From: Blepharisma stoltei
Lineage: Eukaryota > Ciliophora > Heterotrichea > Heterotrichida > Blepharismidae
DNA length: 64,000 nt
Reading direction: 5' to 3'
Assembly (NCBI GenBank): GCA_914767885.1
Contig: CAJZBQ010000037.1
Span: 620,001 to 684,000, forward strand
The position numbers and the translations under genes were made by a program. A model generated the notes under the pieces. It saw only the letters and a list, made by a program, of their open reading frames with translations. It ran no database searches and was not told the origin of the DNA. Shown here piece after piece: positions 38,736-50,463 of this stretch (positions are counted from its first letter, which is position 1; every line of letters begins with the position of its first letter).

Positions 38736-41050
38736 ATGAAATCTTTATTTTGGAACAAGCTCAGCACTCTTGGTACTTGCTACCCTACAAGCCGAGAAGG
38801 CCACTCTTGAATAAACTCCCAATCCCTTCGCAAATGAATTTTGTTTGGAGGAATCGGCACTTCTCGAAGCAACGAAATTTTCTTATATGACTCTGTAACT
38901 TCTTTATGAGAATCTCCAGCTGTCCAAGGTAAACCTCCACAAGAGCGCAACTACCACGTATCATGATTTGACGACTCCTGCAAATCTTTATTTATTTTTG
39001 GCGGCCAAAGTGACAAGCGCGACCCTCTTTACGATTTTTATGCTTTGAATTTCGAATTAAACGCATGGATAAGGCTTTATCCTTCAGATCAGCCGACAGG
39101 TCGTATTTATAGTTCAGGCTGCATTCTGGGTGATCGTTTTTATTTATTTGGAGGAGCTTCAGCACCTGAAGATTCTTTAAACAATGATTTATGGTCGTTT
39201 CCTTTTAAAGAAATCAATTGGACTGAAGCAAGAAGTGAAGGCCACTGTCCAAGCTGAAATAAGCATCAGACCATAAATACACCAAATAGTAGAAAAGGAC
39301 ACTCTTTAGTAGGTTTTGGAGGAAATTTAATTTTGTTTGGAGGGCTGACTGACAAAGGGCATTCTAATGATTTATTTGTAATTTCAGTTAATGACTGAAG
39401 ATGGAATAAAGCTAACACTATGGGGCATGGACCAAGTCCAAGAGCTTTTCATGGCGCCGCAATTGTAGCACAAAAAATCATGGTCATTTTTGGAGGCTTA
39501 GAAGCTATTAAAACTGGGAGGTCTGAAAGAATTAATATATTGAATGATGTTTTTATATTGGATTTACAAGATATGCACTGGTCATCTCCTTTTATAGGAG
39601 GGTTTTCTCCTTCAAAAAGGCATAGCTTAGGTATTGCTTGGGGTGCAAACAGACTTGGAAGAGAGCAGCTTTTGATTGTGGGTGGAATTGAGCAATCGTT
39701 TGCAGGGATGGATATTTTCTCACTTGAAGAAGCTGAGCTAGATCCAGGCCAAGCTTGGCATCTTGAAGAGCCACAAAGCACTAAAAAGAAAATGTTTTCA
39801 ATGACTGAGTCTGCGATTTTATCAAATCGTAAAAAAATACACCATTTAAAATTTGTTATCAGCTAAAAAATAAAAAATAAGTTTTTTCATATTTATTTTT
39901 ACATTAAAATTAACAGGCAATTCATACTAACTCCCCCCCCATCCTTGATCGAACGATTGACTGTAAAAATTCCTAAAAATTGGGGAAATTAAACCCCATC
40001 CTTGATCGAACGATTTTCATATCATGCAAATTTTTATATATATAAAAATATATTATTTATCAAAAGCTTGGGAAGATGTACATAATGAAGTTGTTTTCAG
40101 AGGCTTTGAGACGACAGAAAGCTGCGGAATCAACCATCCGAAGTGATTTAGTCATTAACATATGCTTAAAAACTCAATAATCTAATAAAATACAGATTCT
40201 TTAAAATTTTTTTAAAAAAAATTTCATTTAATAAGGAACAAATTAAAATTTATACAGTTTAAAAGGGTAACTAATAAATCAAAATATTAAAAATTAGTAT
40301 TTTATGAAATAAAATAAAAATTTTTTGCTGTAAAAATAATTATTAAATATTCTTAACCCTCTTATTTACAAGTAAATAAAACAAAATATCTATATATATT
40401 TTTTATTTTATATATAAATTTGTTTTCCCGAAAAATTGTTTTTTAACCCCCATCCTTGATCGAACGATGGCGAGTCGTTCGATCAAGGATGGTAGGGGGG
40501 AGTAAGAAGTATAAGGGACTTAGAAGGTCAAGTTTATAATACAAGATATAGAGTCTCAAATATAGAAGACGAAATTTTAAAACTGAAATCAACAAATGAC
40601 GAAATGAAAAAAGTGGACAAAATGAATGAAGACAAGCTACAAGATACCATAAATAGACTAGAAGAGTCAAAAAGAGAAAAAATTGATGAAGGATTTATGC
40701 TAAGAAAAGAAACAGAAAATAAAGAAAAAAGATACAAATTATTTGTGGGGAGACTAGAAGTGCTAGAAGATTTAATTAAAAAGTCAGAATCACTGCTGAT
40801 ATCAGTTGACAGCATTTTTAATGAAGTTATTGCTGATAATGCAGGACCAAACTTTGTGTGCCTAAATAAAGAGAAAATGGGGGAAATTGACGATAGCCGT
40901 GCTCTTCATCAAGAAAGCATAAAACAACTAAAAAATTTTATTGAAAAACAAGGAAATCGTATTGAAGAATTGAGTGTAAAAATTGAGGAAAGCGAAAAAG
41001 AGTTATTAAAGTTTGAAGGGGACACAAATATTTCGTTGGAAGATTTATAA
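38736..41050 (+). CDS. Kelch-repeat protein with C-terminal coiled coil
   Basis: From ATG 38736 (MKSLFWNKLSTLGTCYP) the frame is open only with UGA as Trp. At least five kelch blades are seen: REGHSWINSQSLRKWILFGG, SLFIFGGQSDKRDPLYDFY, DRFYLFGGASAPEDSLNNDL, GGNLILFGGLTDKGHSNDL and KIMVIFGGLEAIKTG. Removing an 81-bp IES (39830-39910) and the family-3 element (39931-40502) links SNRNRQFILRSIRDLEGQ to a coiled coil of about 180 residues. The product is about 550 residues, presumably a scaffold with a beta-propeller head. A stop at 39864 would cut it short without IES removal. The IES boundaries are chosen by frame. Confidence 0.78.
39830..39910. other. 81-bp IES in the kelch gene
   Basis: TA at 39830-39831 and 39911-39912; stop-rich and AT-rich. 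Deletion together with the neighbouring family-3 element gives a continuous frame. A 74-bp alternative (right TA at 39904) is also in frame. Confidence 0.6.
39931..40502 (+). mobile_element. Family-3 element (572 bp) with TAA duplication
   Basis: Begins CTCCCCCCCCATCCTTGATC and ends GATCAAGGATGGTAGGGGGGAG, with TAA at 39928-39930 and 40503-40505. It has the same layout as families 1 and 2: a second direct copy of the terminal motif (CCCCATCCTTGATCGAACGA) about 60 bp in, and an inverted pair at the right end. A non-AT core (40075-40160) contains AGGCTTTGAGACGACAG. Excision keeps the kelch gene in frame. Confidence 0.85.
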
Positions 41051-41121
41051 TTATAGTAAAATCATTGTAATAAAGTTATTTCACAAACTAATAAAGAGAA
41101 ACTTAATAATGGTTAATTACC

Positions 41122-44100
41122 TTATTTTCCTGCCAAATAAGCAGCTGAGAGCTCTTTCCCTTTCTTGAATCTTTTCAAGTCATCTATAGTCTCTCTCAGT
41201 CCTCTTGAGATATCAAACCTATCCTGTGGCAAAGTTGGCAGCAATTTTTCTAATTTTTCAATGACAACTCCTTCTTCCACATATCCAGGAACCAAAAAGA
41301 AGCAAAAATCTTTTGAATATTCCTTATCTTTGGTATTAATGACTTCTCCAACCTTTGCGAAATACTCATCACAGCACCAGCTCAATATATCAGCTTGTTT
41401 TTCTCTATTAAATCCGCTCATTGACTCTTCTCTTTCATATCTTGACATCTTTTCGCCTTCTGTCAAATAATTCTCCCATCTTTCTCTTTTTGCTTGCAAA
41501 ACAGGATAGGCAGCTTCACAATAAATTTTAGAAAGGTGGCCAGTATCAGATTGGTCTCTTTTAAGTTCTTCTTCTACAAGCGAACTAGCTTCAGGTGTGA
41601 TTTCAGCATATTTTTTAATGATACTCCATCTGTCAAGCTGTCCTAGTTTCCATCCTTCAATATTAGTGCTGTCATTTCTGACCCATTCTATAGCTCTATC
41701 AATGTCGCTTCTGTTGTAAATAGCGTGAATAGCTTTTTTCTGGAAAACAATGGCATCTTGAGGGTTTGCTGCATTTTTTATTTTGTCGAGAATTACTTCT
41801 AATAACTCATGGGCTAAGTCTTCTTTTGCTTGGCTATTAGGAATGTAGCTATGAAAAGCGGCAGAAGATATCTCAAGTGCGTAGTTTGCAATGCCAAAGT
41901 TATTTTCTCCAGGGATTTGATGAACTACGAATTCAATGAATTCGACTGCTGAGGTCTTGATGTCACGGACCATATCCCATAGAGCTCTGTAGACAAGTTG
42001 GCGGGTTAAAGGTTCTGGGATTTTATTTAAATGGTGCTTCAATATATGCTATAGCTGATTTAAAAAGCTAAAATTAATGCATATGCAGGAATTAAAAATA
42101 ATGACTTATATTTATATTGGATAGGATATTGAAAGACCCATCATCAATTCTTACCTTGCAATATCCCCAATCCCCAACATTAAGAATCGCACAGGATGCC
42201 TTGAGGCCATGGAATTCTTCAAGAACTGTCTCAGACTGAGGTGATAAATTTAATGGCATCGGTTTAAGAGAAATTATCTCTGCTAATTTTCTTTCATAGA
42301 AATTTATTTATGAAGTTTGGTTTTACATTTGAGAATCTCTGCACGGTAACAGCGGTTTAACTAGGGATAGCCAGAGGAACTGCTCCTCAGTCCATTCAAG
42401 AGGCTTGGGTATTTATCTATTCAATATTCGAGAAGGATGATTCTTAGTCGGAACACATGCAGGAGCTGAGTCATAAAAAAGCGACGGCAACGTGGCACAT
42501 GAGAAGTGCAGCTTTAGCTGGGAAGGGAATCCTTGCCCATATGGCACGCCATTTTAGTGATAGGACAGCCAGTGACGTCTCTAGTTGGGCTTAATCCCTT
42601 TAGTAGAGATGCACACTTGACTCCTTGAACACCAAATAATAATCTAGTAAGCTTCAGGCTGAGGCAAAATCAAGACTTCAGCTTGCTTTACTTGATTTAA
42701 ATCTTCATCAAATACTTCTATAATTATTTTATGGTCTCTCAATGTAGGATGAGCCTCCAAAGCAGGAGTTTGCTTTACAGTGAATTTTGTAATAACTCCT
42801 TGTTCATCTTTTTCTATTAGAGCAGCAAGCTCATTAAGCCCAGCAGTTCTAACCCACCTATCAGCCCACTGGTGAATATCAATAGGGTTCCCTGCAGCTT
42901 TAGCTTGTTCAGCAATTAAATCAATCAAATTATTAAACTCCGCATTTGAGTATTGATACTTCTGCATATAATTCTGTAAGCTTTTCATAAAGGCATCTCT
43001 TCCTACTAAGAAATAAAGTTGCTTTAACACAGCTGACCCTTTAGCATAAGAAATTCCATCAAAATTGGTCTCACATTCATCAGTATCATTTACTGGTGTA
43101 CAAATTGGATGGGTCGTGCTAAGCTGGTCAGTCGCATAACCCCAGCCTTTTCCGCCTAAGAAATCAAGCCATATTGTTGGATAGACGTCATACAGCTTGC
43201 CTTCCATAGCAAAGACAGACATAATGCTAGCAAAAGATTCATTTAGCCACAGATCTTCCCACCATTTCATAGTGACGAGGTCGCCAAACCACATGTGGGC
43301 CATTTCATGGAGAAAAGTGTCACAGACTCTGGTTAATTGGATATTTGATGGAGTGTCTTTTAAGACGTATTGGTCTCTGTAGGTCACACATCCGACGTTT
43401 TCCATAGCGCCCATATTGAACTCAGGGACAAAGACTTGGTCGTATTTGCCGAATGGGTAAGGATAAGCGAAAAATTCGTTGTAAAATTGAAGACCTTTGA
43501 TGGTCCAGCCGAAGTATCGCTCTGGTATTAGATATTTGTTTAATGACTTTCTGCAGTAAAGGCCTAGTTTTATTCCGGTTGGATTGTCGTCACATCTATG
43601 CTCTACGTAGCTGCCTGCACATAGGGCGTAAAGATAGGTGCTGATTTTAGGAGTTTTTGGGAAGATGTGAAGGATTTGCTTTTCTGTGGTGCCAGGAATT
43701 AGAGGGATTGCTATTTTTTGAGAAGCATTGGTGTTGGAGATGACTAGCCATTCGCTTGGAGCTGCAATTGTAAGTTCTAGTGTGGCTTTAAGATCTGGCT
43801 GATCAAAGCAAGGGAAATATCTATTGCAGGCAAATGGCTCATGCTGAGTATAAAGGTAGATTTCTCCATCTTCAGGGTCTTTAAAGTAATGCAGCCCATA
43901 TCCATCATGAGAATACTTGTTTTCATATTCAATGACCACTTCATTTCTCCCTTCAGCCAAGCCTGAGAACCAAATTTTGTTGTCTTTATATCTGATTTCA
44001 ATATTTGTTCCATTCACTGTCACAGTTTGGACAAGCTTTCCTTTGAAGTCAACCCAAATTTCTGCTGAAGGGTCTTTATATGTGAATGAGACTTTTACCC

Positions 44101-44224
44101 AGCCAGAGTATTCTTCACCTTTGGAAAGGCCGAGTCTGAGTTCATAAGAAACATCTTCAATGGCTCGACTGCGGACTTTTGCTTCTTCATGTGTGAGCAA
44201 ATATTTTTCCACTTGTTCCGCCAT
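41122..44224 (-). CDS. M1-family zinc aminopeptidase
   Basis: ATG 44224 starts MAEQVEKYLLTHEEAKVRSR. The catalytic domain has the GAMEN exopeptidase motif (FNMGAMENVG, about residue 270) and HEMAHMWFGDLVTMKWWEDL with NE, the HExxH-x18-E zinc site (about residue 305). The ERAP1-like C-terminal helical domain follows in 42241-42113 and 42042-41122. Two inserts are removed: a SINE-like element (42242-42653) and a 70-bp IES (42043-42112, SFNILSNILKHHL). About 880 residues, normal for the family. No signal peptide is seen, so it is probably cytosolic, trimming peptides. At the SINE site, TA-based joins do not keep frame, while keeping one target copy does. Confidence 0.92.
42043..42112. other. 70-bp IES in the aminopeptidase gene
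   Basis: TA at 42043-42044 and 42113-42114. The insert contains TAA in frame. Deletion joins NILSN to ILKHHLNKIPE. Confidence 0.7.
42231..42653 (+). mobile_element. SINE-like insert in the aminopeptidase gene
   Basis: The flanking repeat TCAGACTGAGG (42231-42241) / TCAGGCTGAGG (42654-42664) has one mismatch. The body is clearly related to the insert in PP2A copy 1 (52876-53303): shared phrases CTCTGCTAATTTT, CTCTGCACGGTAACAGCGG / CTTCTGCACAGCAACAGCG, AGGAACTGCTCCTCAGT, TTAGTCGGA and GCAGGAGCTGAGTC. Two related GC-rich elements in exons of unrelated genes demonstrate a dispersed family. Confidence 0.8.
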
Positions 44225-44436
44225 TAATGTATATTATGTCAGAAAATAGTGTGGAAATAGAAATAATAATTGAACTTAATGGAGTAACTTAATGTGCAAA
44301 ATAATCAAAATAAAGAATTTCAATTTTTTGATATAAAGGAGAAGATGATTTAAAAGCTAAAATGCAGAATTTCTATAGTAATATAGAATGCTTAATGATT
44401 TTATTTAAAAATAATATCTTAATACTCCTTTCCATA

Positions 44437-45929
44437 ATGGATAACAAATACAGAGAAATCGCTAGGAAAACACAGCGAGAAAAAAGCTCCTCAGTACTGC
44501 TGTCTCAAGGCCTAGCATTTTTCGTAGCAAACACAATTTCAGCCCCTTTTACTGTCCTAGGAACCTCACTTCAGCTTTCAGTGATGGCTAATAAAAAGTT
44601 TTATGGAGAGGAATCCAAAGAAATTTCCAAACTTTTGCTTGCCAAAAGTCACGATTTATGCGTTAAAGAGCGCCAATTCAACATGCTGCAGCTTGCCGCA
44701 GGAGTAACTGGAGAAAATCGACCTTTTAGAGCGCCAATCTATAAGAATTATAGAGAAGCATTTTTAGCACTTGCTGGACAAGGCTACCAAGGATTTTTCA
44801 AAGGCAATTTTATAGAAACCCTTTTCAATGTAGCGTCAGTCATAGTAAAGTCGCAATTATTGTGAATTATAGGGCTAGATAAATATGAAGACGGAGGATG
44901 AAAAATTTTTCTTGGACTTACAGTAGCAGGTTTAGGAGACTTGGTGGCTCAGCCTTTGCATATGGCTCAAACACGATTTATTTTGCAAAACAGGCTGCCT
45001 GTATTTGCAACATATATAGTACATTGCACTATTTTCTGATCGGCACTCCACATGGAGAATGTTTTTGGCACGTAAAAACCTTACTCCCCCCTCCGTGAGT
45101 GAGCAAAACCATTAGAAAAATCCCTATTTTTTGCCCAAAAACCCACCCTCCGTGAGTGAACAAAATTTTTTTATGGAAAAAAATTTTGATATATAAATGA
45201 TAATTATTATAATGAAATCTAGAGCTAATTCTATTTAATTTTGAACAAATTGCTTTTTAAAACATAAATTTTATAAATTAAATTAATATTTGCTTTCCAA
45301 TTTTTGCGAATTAGGATTTTTTTAAATTCCGAAAAAAAATAATTTTTATAAAATTTATATATAATTTTTTTTTTAGAAAAAAAAATTAACCCCTCTCCGT
45401 GAGTGAACAAAATTTTTTTTTTGTTCACTCACGGAGGGGGGGAGTTAGCAACACATAGCTTTCATGTGTCCAAAACTTTTGGCATAAAAAAAAAAATACA
45501 ATGCTCTATAGAAGCCTGCCTTTTTTATATGGAAAAATCGAGACATACGAAGTTTATCAAGGGTGGGCTGGGGCTTTCCCTCGCTCTTTTGGCACAAATG
45601 TGGCTTCAATGTCAATTTCTAATATTGGTGGACTTGAAGCTATAATCCTTGGAAATATATTTGCCTTTACAGCACTTTATCCTCTTCTTACTGTGCAGAG
45701 AAGACTTGAAGCTCAAACTGATGATCATACTATGCTGCCTAGAAGATATTTAGGATACAGATTTGCGTTTTCTAGGATGTACCATGAAGAGGGGTTCAAA
45801 TCGTTCTACCGAGGCTACTTTTGTAACTTGATATCTTGTGGGATCAAAAATTCTCTGATTTTCTTGCTGACTGCAACTTTCCTCAACTTAGACAGGTTTT
45901 CAACATTTAAAAGAGATAATTGGAATTAA
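44437..45929 (+). CDS. Mitochondrial-carrier-like membrane protein
   Basis: ATG 44437 (MDNKYREIARKTQRE) is preferred to an upstream ATG at 44362. With UGA as Trp (SQLLWIIGLDKYEDGGWKIF) and a 482-bp IES removed (45015-45496, joining LPVFATYT to MLYRSLPF), the product is about 340 residues. Repeated half-signatures resemble the SLC25 fold: APFTVLGTSLQLS, QPLHMAQTRFILQNR and YPLLTVQRRLEAQT, each before a glycine-rich turn (GYQGFFKGNF, GFKSFYRGYF). The canonical PxD/E-x-x-K/R motifs are degenerate, as in outer-membrane carrier relatives, so transport activity is uncertain. Confidence 0.75.
45015..45496. other. 482-bp IES: fold-back remnant with a MITE in its loop
   Basis: TA at 45015-45016 and 45497-45498. 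Outside the MITE (45084-45444), the left arm (TCTGATCGGCAC, TTTTTGGCACGT) and right arm (CATGTGTCCAAAACTTTTGGC) recall the CACGTG fold-back elements at 33712 and 36970. Removal restores the carrier frame. A TA-bounded IES has therefore grown by later MITE insertion. Confidence 0.8.
45084..45444 (+). mobile_element. Family-1 MITE (361 bp), TTA duplication, nested
   Basis: TTA at 45081-45083 and 45445-45447. Termini CTCCCCCCTCCGTGAGTGAG and GTTCACTCACGGAGGGGGGG are nearly intact, with the right hairpin complete. Very close to the copies at 362 and 54507, suggesting recent activity. Confidence 0.9.
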
Positions 45930-46052
45930 ATAGTTATTTAAGTGATATATCGGCTAATTTTTAATTTCAGCTAGACACTTTTATAGCAATTTTTTGTAGC
46001 GGAATTTCTTTTCGTCTCACATATAAGAAAAAAATTAGCAATCTAATTTTAT

Positions 46053-47857
46053 TTACTCAGTTTTTAAGTATTTTTTTTGAAGTTGCTTGATATCGTCGTC
46101 ATCTGATGTGTCGCTTGACGACTCGTAAATTATTTTAGGGATTGCAATCGTCACGTCAGAGTTTCCACGCTGGCTTGACCTCGTTGTAGTTAAAGGAGGA
46201 GCTTGAAACCTAGGCGAATCTAGAGAGGACTCTGGAGAATATGAATGTCTTGTAGATATAGGGTTACTCGCAAATGTAAATGAAGATTTTGGAGAAGTCT
46301 CAGAAGATTCAGAGCCTTCTGTTGGAAGTCTTAAATTAGGGATCCTTGGGATCCTAGGCGGCAGTTTTGATTTTTCTTTGTTTGGACCTAAAAATGAAGT
46401 GTTTGTTGATCCTGGCCGTTTTTCAGGGAAAAGGATTCGGTTTGGAGGAAGTTTTTTATCAATTGTGGTGTTTGTTGAAGAGTTCACCATCTTCGGGGAT
46501 AAACGAGCTGGGGAAGAAATTTTTGACTTAGGGCTTTCAAGCTGCGTATAGCAAATCTGATGCTGAAGCTCTTGGATTTGTTTTTCAAGCCGCTTCAGCA
46601 TCTCTGACTGCTCTATTATCAAATTTTCTGTTGAAATTCCGTTACAGGTTTCTATGCTTGATCTAGCTGACCTTATCGGCATATCTTTTATGCTTGAATG
46701 CCCATCACTAGACACGCTTGGGCTTAGAGTATTTCTAGGTTTCCTGACGTTTACTTTTGGCGACGCCAACATATCATTTTCCAGTTTGCTTTTCAAAAAC
46801 ATACACGTTTCTGATGCAAAAGTTCCATTTTCTCTGCTTGCCTCTATATTTGAGTTCGCAATGCATCAGGCTGGCTTATCTTGAGTGCTTACTTCATAAA
46901 ATGTTGGCTTTGAAGAAAAATATATTCTTATTATAATTAATTATAGAAATATAAGCCTCTAACTTCCCCCCTCCATGAGTGAACAAAAAAATTTTGTTCA
47001 CTAACGAGGGGGATTAATTTGTTTTTTAAAAACATTTATATATAAATTTTATAGAAAATATTTTTTTTCGAAATTTTTAAAAAAATCCTGCAAATATTAA
47101 TTTAATTTATAAAATTTATGTTTTTAAAACGCAATTTGTTTAAAATTAAACAGAATTAGCTCGAGATTTCATTATACTAATTATCACTTATATATCAATT
47201 TTTTTCATAAAAATTTTTTCTATTAAAAATTTTTGTTCACTTACGGAGGGTGGGTTTTTGGGCAAAAAATAGCGATTTTTCTAATGCTTTTGTTCACTCA
47301 CGGAGGGGGGAAAGTAAGTAGATTTGGCATATTTATTTTTAAGAGAATACGAACAGGAACGTATTTTGATCAGGACTTGGTGAAATTCTGTCTTGGATGA
47401 GCTTGCTTTCAATAAACCTTACACAAGATGCCCAAACAAGTGGGTGAGTTAACGGATAAGGCTGATTTCCAGGCACGCCGACAGCTCAAACTCCTACAAG
47501 TGGGTATCTAAACGCTAAGGGATCAGAACACAGTAGAGGCAAAACCCGCTTTTTTTGGTCCAATGTCAAGTACCCAGTTTGAAACTTCGCTTTTTTGTTG
47601 GATTTTTGAGTTAGCTGGATACTTAAAGGGGTTGATACAATTTTCAATATTGGAATTGGCACGAACTGCAAATTTATGCTTGGGAACAACAGTTGGCAAT
47701 TAGCTAACAGTCGTCCATCGTGCACACTAAAACTCAATGTGGCTTTACAAAGATCAAGCGGCTCTAAGTATTCTAGTTCTGCGTATGAGTCTAATTTAAA
47801 CATCAGGCTTTGCAGCATAAACTCGAATTCACGCTTGTCTGCTTCTAATCTTCACAT
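46053..47857 (-). CDS. STIL-like centriole/basal-body assembly protein
   Basis: The start chosen is ATG 47857 (MWRLEADKREFEF, UGA=Trp). The N-terminal block contains GYLTLDQKKRVLPLLCSD, PLVGVW and PLVWASCVRFIESKLIQ, matching the order and spacing of the STIL N-terminal domain (GYLT-D, SDP, PLVGIW, VWA-C-RY). Removal of a 419-bp IES with a MITE (46921-47339) joins FLFVFSYF to SSKPTFYEVST, again as in STIL. The C-terminal half is Ser/Pro-rich with a short coiled coil (MLKRLEKQIQELQHQI), comparable to the central coil of STIL/Ana2. In animals STIL works with PLK4 and SAS-6 in centriole duplication. About 460 residues, shorter than animal STIL. Confidence 0.75.
46921..47339. other. 419-bp IES with nested MITE in the STIL-like gene
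   Basis: TA at 46921-46922 and 47340-47341. Removing the MITE alone leaves stops; removal of the whole TA-to-TA unit restores frame and homology. The non-MITE parts are short AT-rich arms. Confidence 0.75.
46963..47314 (-). mobile_element. Family-1 MITE (352 bp), TAA duplication
   Basis: TAA at 46960-46962 and 47315-47317. Hairpin end on the left (CTTCCCCCCTCCATGAGTG, then TTTTGTTCACTAACGAGGGG). It lies inside a larger TA-bounded IES. Confidence 0.88.
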
Positions 47858-47997
47858 ATCTCTAAATCTCTTATAATTTAATAGTGAGCATATTAATTGG
47901 GGCATAACTTATAAAAGTTTTTAAAATGGGATTCAAAAGATTATAAAAGTAGATAATAAAAAAAGAGCTTTAAAAAATTATATATCCATAATAAATA

Positions 47998-49089
47998 ACG
48001 ATGACCCCCCCTCAATCTTCATGTCTATTGCAACAAAAGTGCAATTTTTTAATATAATCCGTTGGCAAAATTTCTTATGGACGTTATACGCGCCATTTTC
48101 ATATGAAATTTCAAATTAAGAATTTGCCGCACTAAAATCTGCGTTTTGAAACGCATATTCGGTTTTTACATACCAAATTCAAAATGACATGCATATGCAT
48201 GATCAGAAATTTAGGCAATAGATAATATAAAATTTTATATATAAAAAAAATAATAATTTTCATGTCTCTTGCAAAAAATTATATACATCAAAATAGCGAC
48301 ACCTGCCAACCTGCCTTCTTGGCGCAATAGTCCAGACCTTATGGCTACGACGAACTGGGACGGACTCCGAGCCAAGATCAGACGCAGGCTCAAGAAGTGT
48401 GCATGTTTTGGGTGCTTTCTTGTGGTTGGAAATGAGGTATTCAAAAGCGTCCTTTGGATCCGAGGACCCATGAGCATTCCTCTACCGAGAAACTGGGAGA
48501 TTCGGCCCAGGGCACAGGGGAATAGTCTTTTTCCTGTAGCTGTCGAAGGAAGGCACTTTTTACACCCGATAGACTCCAAGGAGCTGATCCTTGGAATCAA
48601 ACTACTCCAATCTCCCGTAGCAGGGCCGCTGAAATCCATAAGCCGCCCACTAGGACTGAAGCCTCAAGGTAAGGAGGAGATAGAAGGTACCGGAAGGGCA
48701 CTCGTAAGAGGTATATATTCTCTGGGCTAGAGTCGAAAAGCGTAGAACCTTCCGTAGGGGAGGTCTTTGGTGGCTGCGTCACCAATATGGCTAGCGCCTG
48801 TCTGTAATAATCCTAATCCTCTTGCAACAAATTTTCGATTCGCATCTTAAATTTTTCCGTACTTTTTAGTTGATAAGTTTAATGAAATGGCGAGCGATGA
48901 CAATAGCCGTCCAAATCTCGATGAGAAGGTCATTGACACACCTACAGCAGCGCTGTTTTATGCTTTTTTTTGAGAAACTCACCTAGAGAAAAATGCATTA
49001 GTTTTTTTTTTTATAAAAATGTTAGGCATGAAGAATTTTTCAAAAAAATTTTGTTGCAATAGACATGAAGATTGAGGGGGCGTCATCGT
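47998..49089. mobile_element. Family-4 TIR element (1092 bp) with TA duplication and SINE-like insert
   Basis: TA at 47996-47997 and 49090-49091. Terminal inverted repeats start ACGATGACCCCCCC and continue TCAATCTTCATGTCTATTGC on both ends (about 40 bp). The centre (about 48280-48818) is a GC-rich SINE-like body (AAAATAGCGACACC start, TAATAATCCTAATC tail) between copies of CTCTTGCAACAAA. A second copy with the same body at the same place lies at 55713-56703. Confidence 0.85.
48280..48818 (+). mobile_element. SINE-like body nested in a family-4 element
   Basis: About 540 bp, GC-rich, flanked by CTCTTGCAAAAAA / CTCTTGCAACAAA. It begins CATCAAAATAGCGACACC and ends in CCTAATCCT-type tail. Frames within it are short and unlike known proteins. 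Its homologue is at 55819-56421. Confidence 0.7.
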
Positions 49090-49197
49090 TAGAAGCTTTG
49101 GTAATGGTTAGCCGCTTTCATATTTATTATATAAAAATAAAACGGTAACTAGTAGCAATTATAAAAGGGTATATTTTTAAACTCTAACTCACTTCCT

Positions 49198-49489
49198 CCA
49201 TATGCAAACAAAATTTTTTTTGTTCGCTCACGGAGGGTTAATTTTTTTTTTAAATTTATATATAAAAATCACAATTCGTAAATTGGAAAGCAATTATTAA
49301 TAATTTGTGAAATTTATGTTTTAAAACGCAACCTGCTTAAAATAAAACAGAATTATCAAAAATTTAATTATAACAATTAACACTTATATATTAATTTTTT
49401 TATTAAAAATTTACGTTTGCTCGCTGAGGGTGGTTTTTACCAAAATTAAGGATTTTTCCAATGGTTTTGTTCGCTCATGGAAAGGGGAG
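49198..49489 (-). mobile_element. Family-1 MITE (292 bp), TAA duplication, intergenic
   Basis: TAA at 49195-49197 and 49490-49492. Diverged termini (CTCACTTCCTCCATATGC, GCTCATGGAAAGGGGAG) and a complete but shortened interior. An older copy between genes. Confidence 0.8.
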
Positions 49490-49560
49490 TAAATAGTATT
49501 AAAACACTATTTAGCATATCAACTAAAATTTAAAATAAAACTCATTTATTTTAGTAGTTA

Positions 49561-49977
49561 CTAAATTTTCAAAGGAAAGTTTAAAAAACAAACTAGAGGT
49601 TTTATCGTTATTAAATATGTGGAAGATGTAAGGAATAATCTAATTGTATATTCCCCTGTAGATCTTGGCGTTCTTGTGTGCCATTGACACTCTGTGATTT
49701 TTACGCTCAAATAATGCGTGGAACTATATTTCGATCCAGCTAAAAACCCGCCAAACGCAATTTGTGAATTTTCTCTATGACCAGCTGTATATAATGATTC
49801 TAAAACTTCAGGGCTAAATTTGATTACTGGCAGCATGGAAGGAATTGTTAGAAGAATTTTCTTGCCAGTTGGAGTGCGCGGCCATAATGAGCATTTAGAA
49901 GCTGATAAATTAATTTGCTTGATAATAGGAAGGGTTCTTGTATCAAACGTGAATGGTTGTTCTTTATAGTTATCCAT
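49561..49977 (-). CDS. Hypothetical protein, 138 residues
   Basis: An intact frame from ATG 49977 (MDNYKEQPFTFDTRTLP) to TAA at 49561. It has mixed composition with a Ser/Thr-rich C-terminus and no TM segment, signal peptide or domain I recognise. Codon usage resembles nearby genes, and the frame is undisturbed by UGA. The last 15 residues are hydrophobic (LVCFLNFPLKI), which may be real or may mark an unnoticed IES near the end. It is flanked by a MITE downstream. Confidence 0.5.
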   Translation of the reverse strand: MDNYKEQPFTFDTRTLPIIKQINLSASKCSLWPRTPTGKKILLTIPSMLPVIKFSPEVLESLYTAGHRENSQIAFGGFLAGSKYSSTHYLSVKITECQWHTRTPRSTGEYTIRLFLTSSTYLITIKPLVCFLNFPLKI

Positions 49978-50463
49978 TTTAAATTATTTTTTGGTAAAAT
50001 AAGCTGAAACTCATATGCAAACTCTTATTCTTTATGATGATGTCATGTAGCTAGACTCTTAATTAAAAGTATTTCTAAAATAGCCCCAAAAAATTCACTA
50101 GATAACTAAATACAAGAGATCTTAGAGCCTAAAACATTAATTTTATAAATTAAAAATATGAATCTCTAAAATTCAAAAAAACTATCCAGAATTTTATATT
50201 AAATTTACTAATTAAAAGAGATGGCTTAAGCAGATTTGGAAAATATTTTAATTTTTTATTCAGCAGCAAGAAAACCTAATAGTTGGACTATACCTATAGC
50301 TCATAGTGAGCTAAAATCAGATATCAGCTATATGAGTTTGCTTTGATGCAATTTTGACAATTCTAATAGATTATTTCCTATTAAAATAACGCATTATCTT
50401 ATACCCAATAAAATTCTCAATTATTTTAAAAATTTCATCAAAATTTAAATAACTTTCATATTC
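49978..50463. other. AT-rich spacer
   Basis: No gene or element is seen. It includes 5' sequence of the small hypothetical gene and 3' sequence of the MORN/IQ gene. Confidence 0.65.

Larger units (their letters stand above)
47858..49560. other. Intergenic region made largely of mobile elements
   Basis: Holds a TA-flanked family-4 element (47998-49089) with a SINE-like body inside, then a family-1 MITE (49198-49489). The remaining sequence is AT-rich spacer without genes. Confidence 0.8.

Noticed and set aside
48235..48785. Frames of 60-150 codons in the family-4 elements (also 55809-56383)
   Set aside because: The two homologous bodies do not conserve these frames (indels shift them), so they are not coding.
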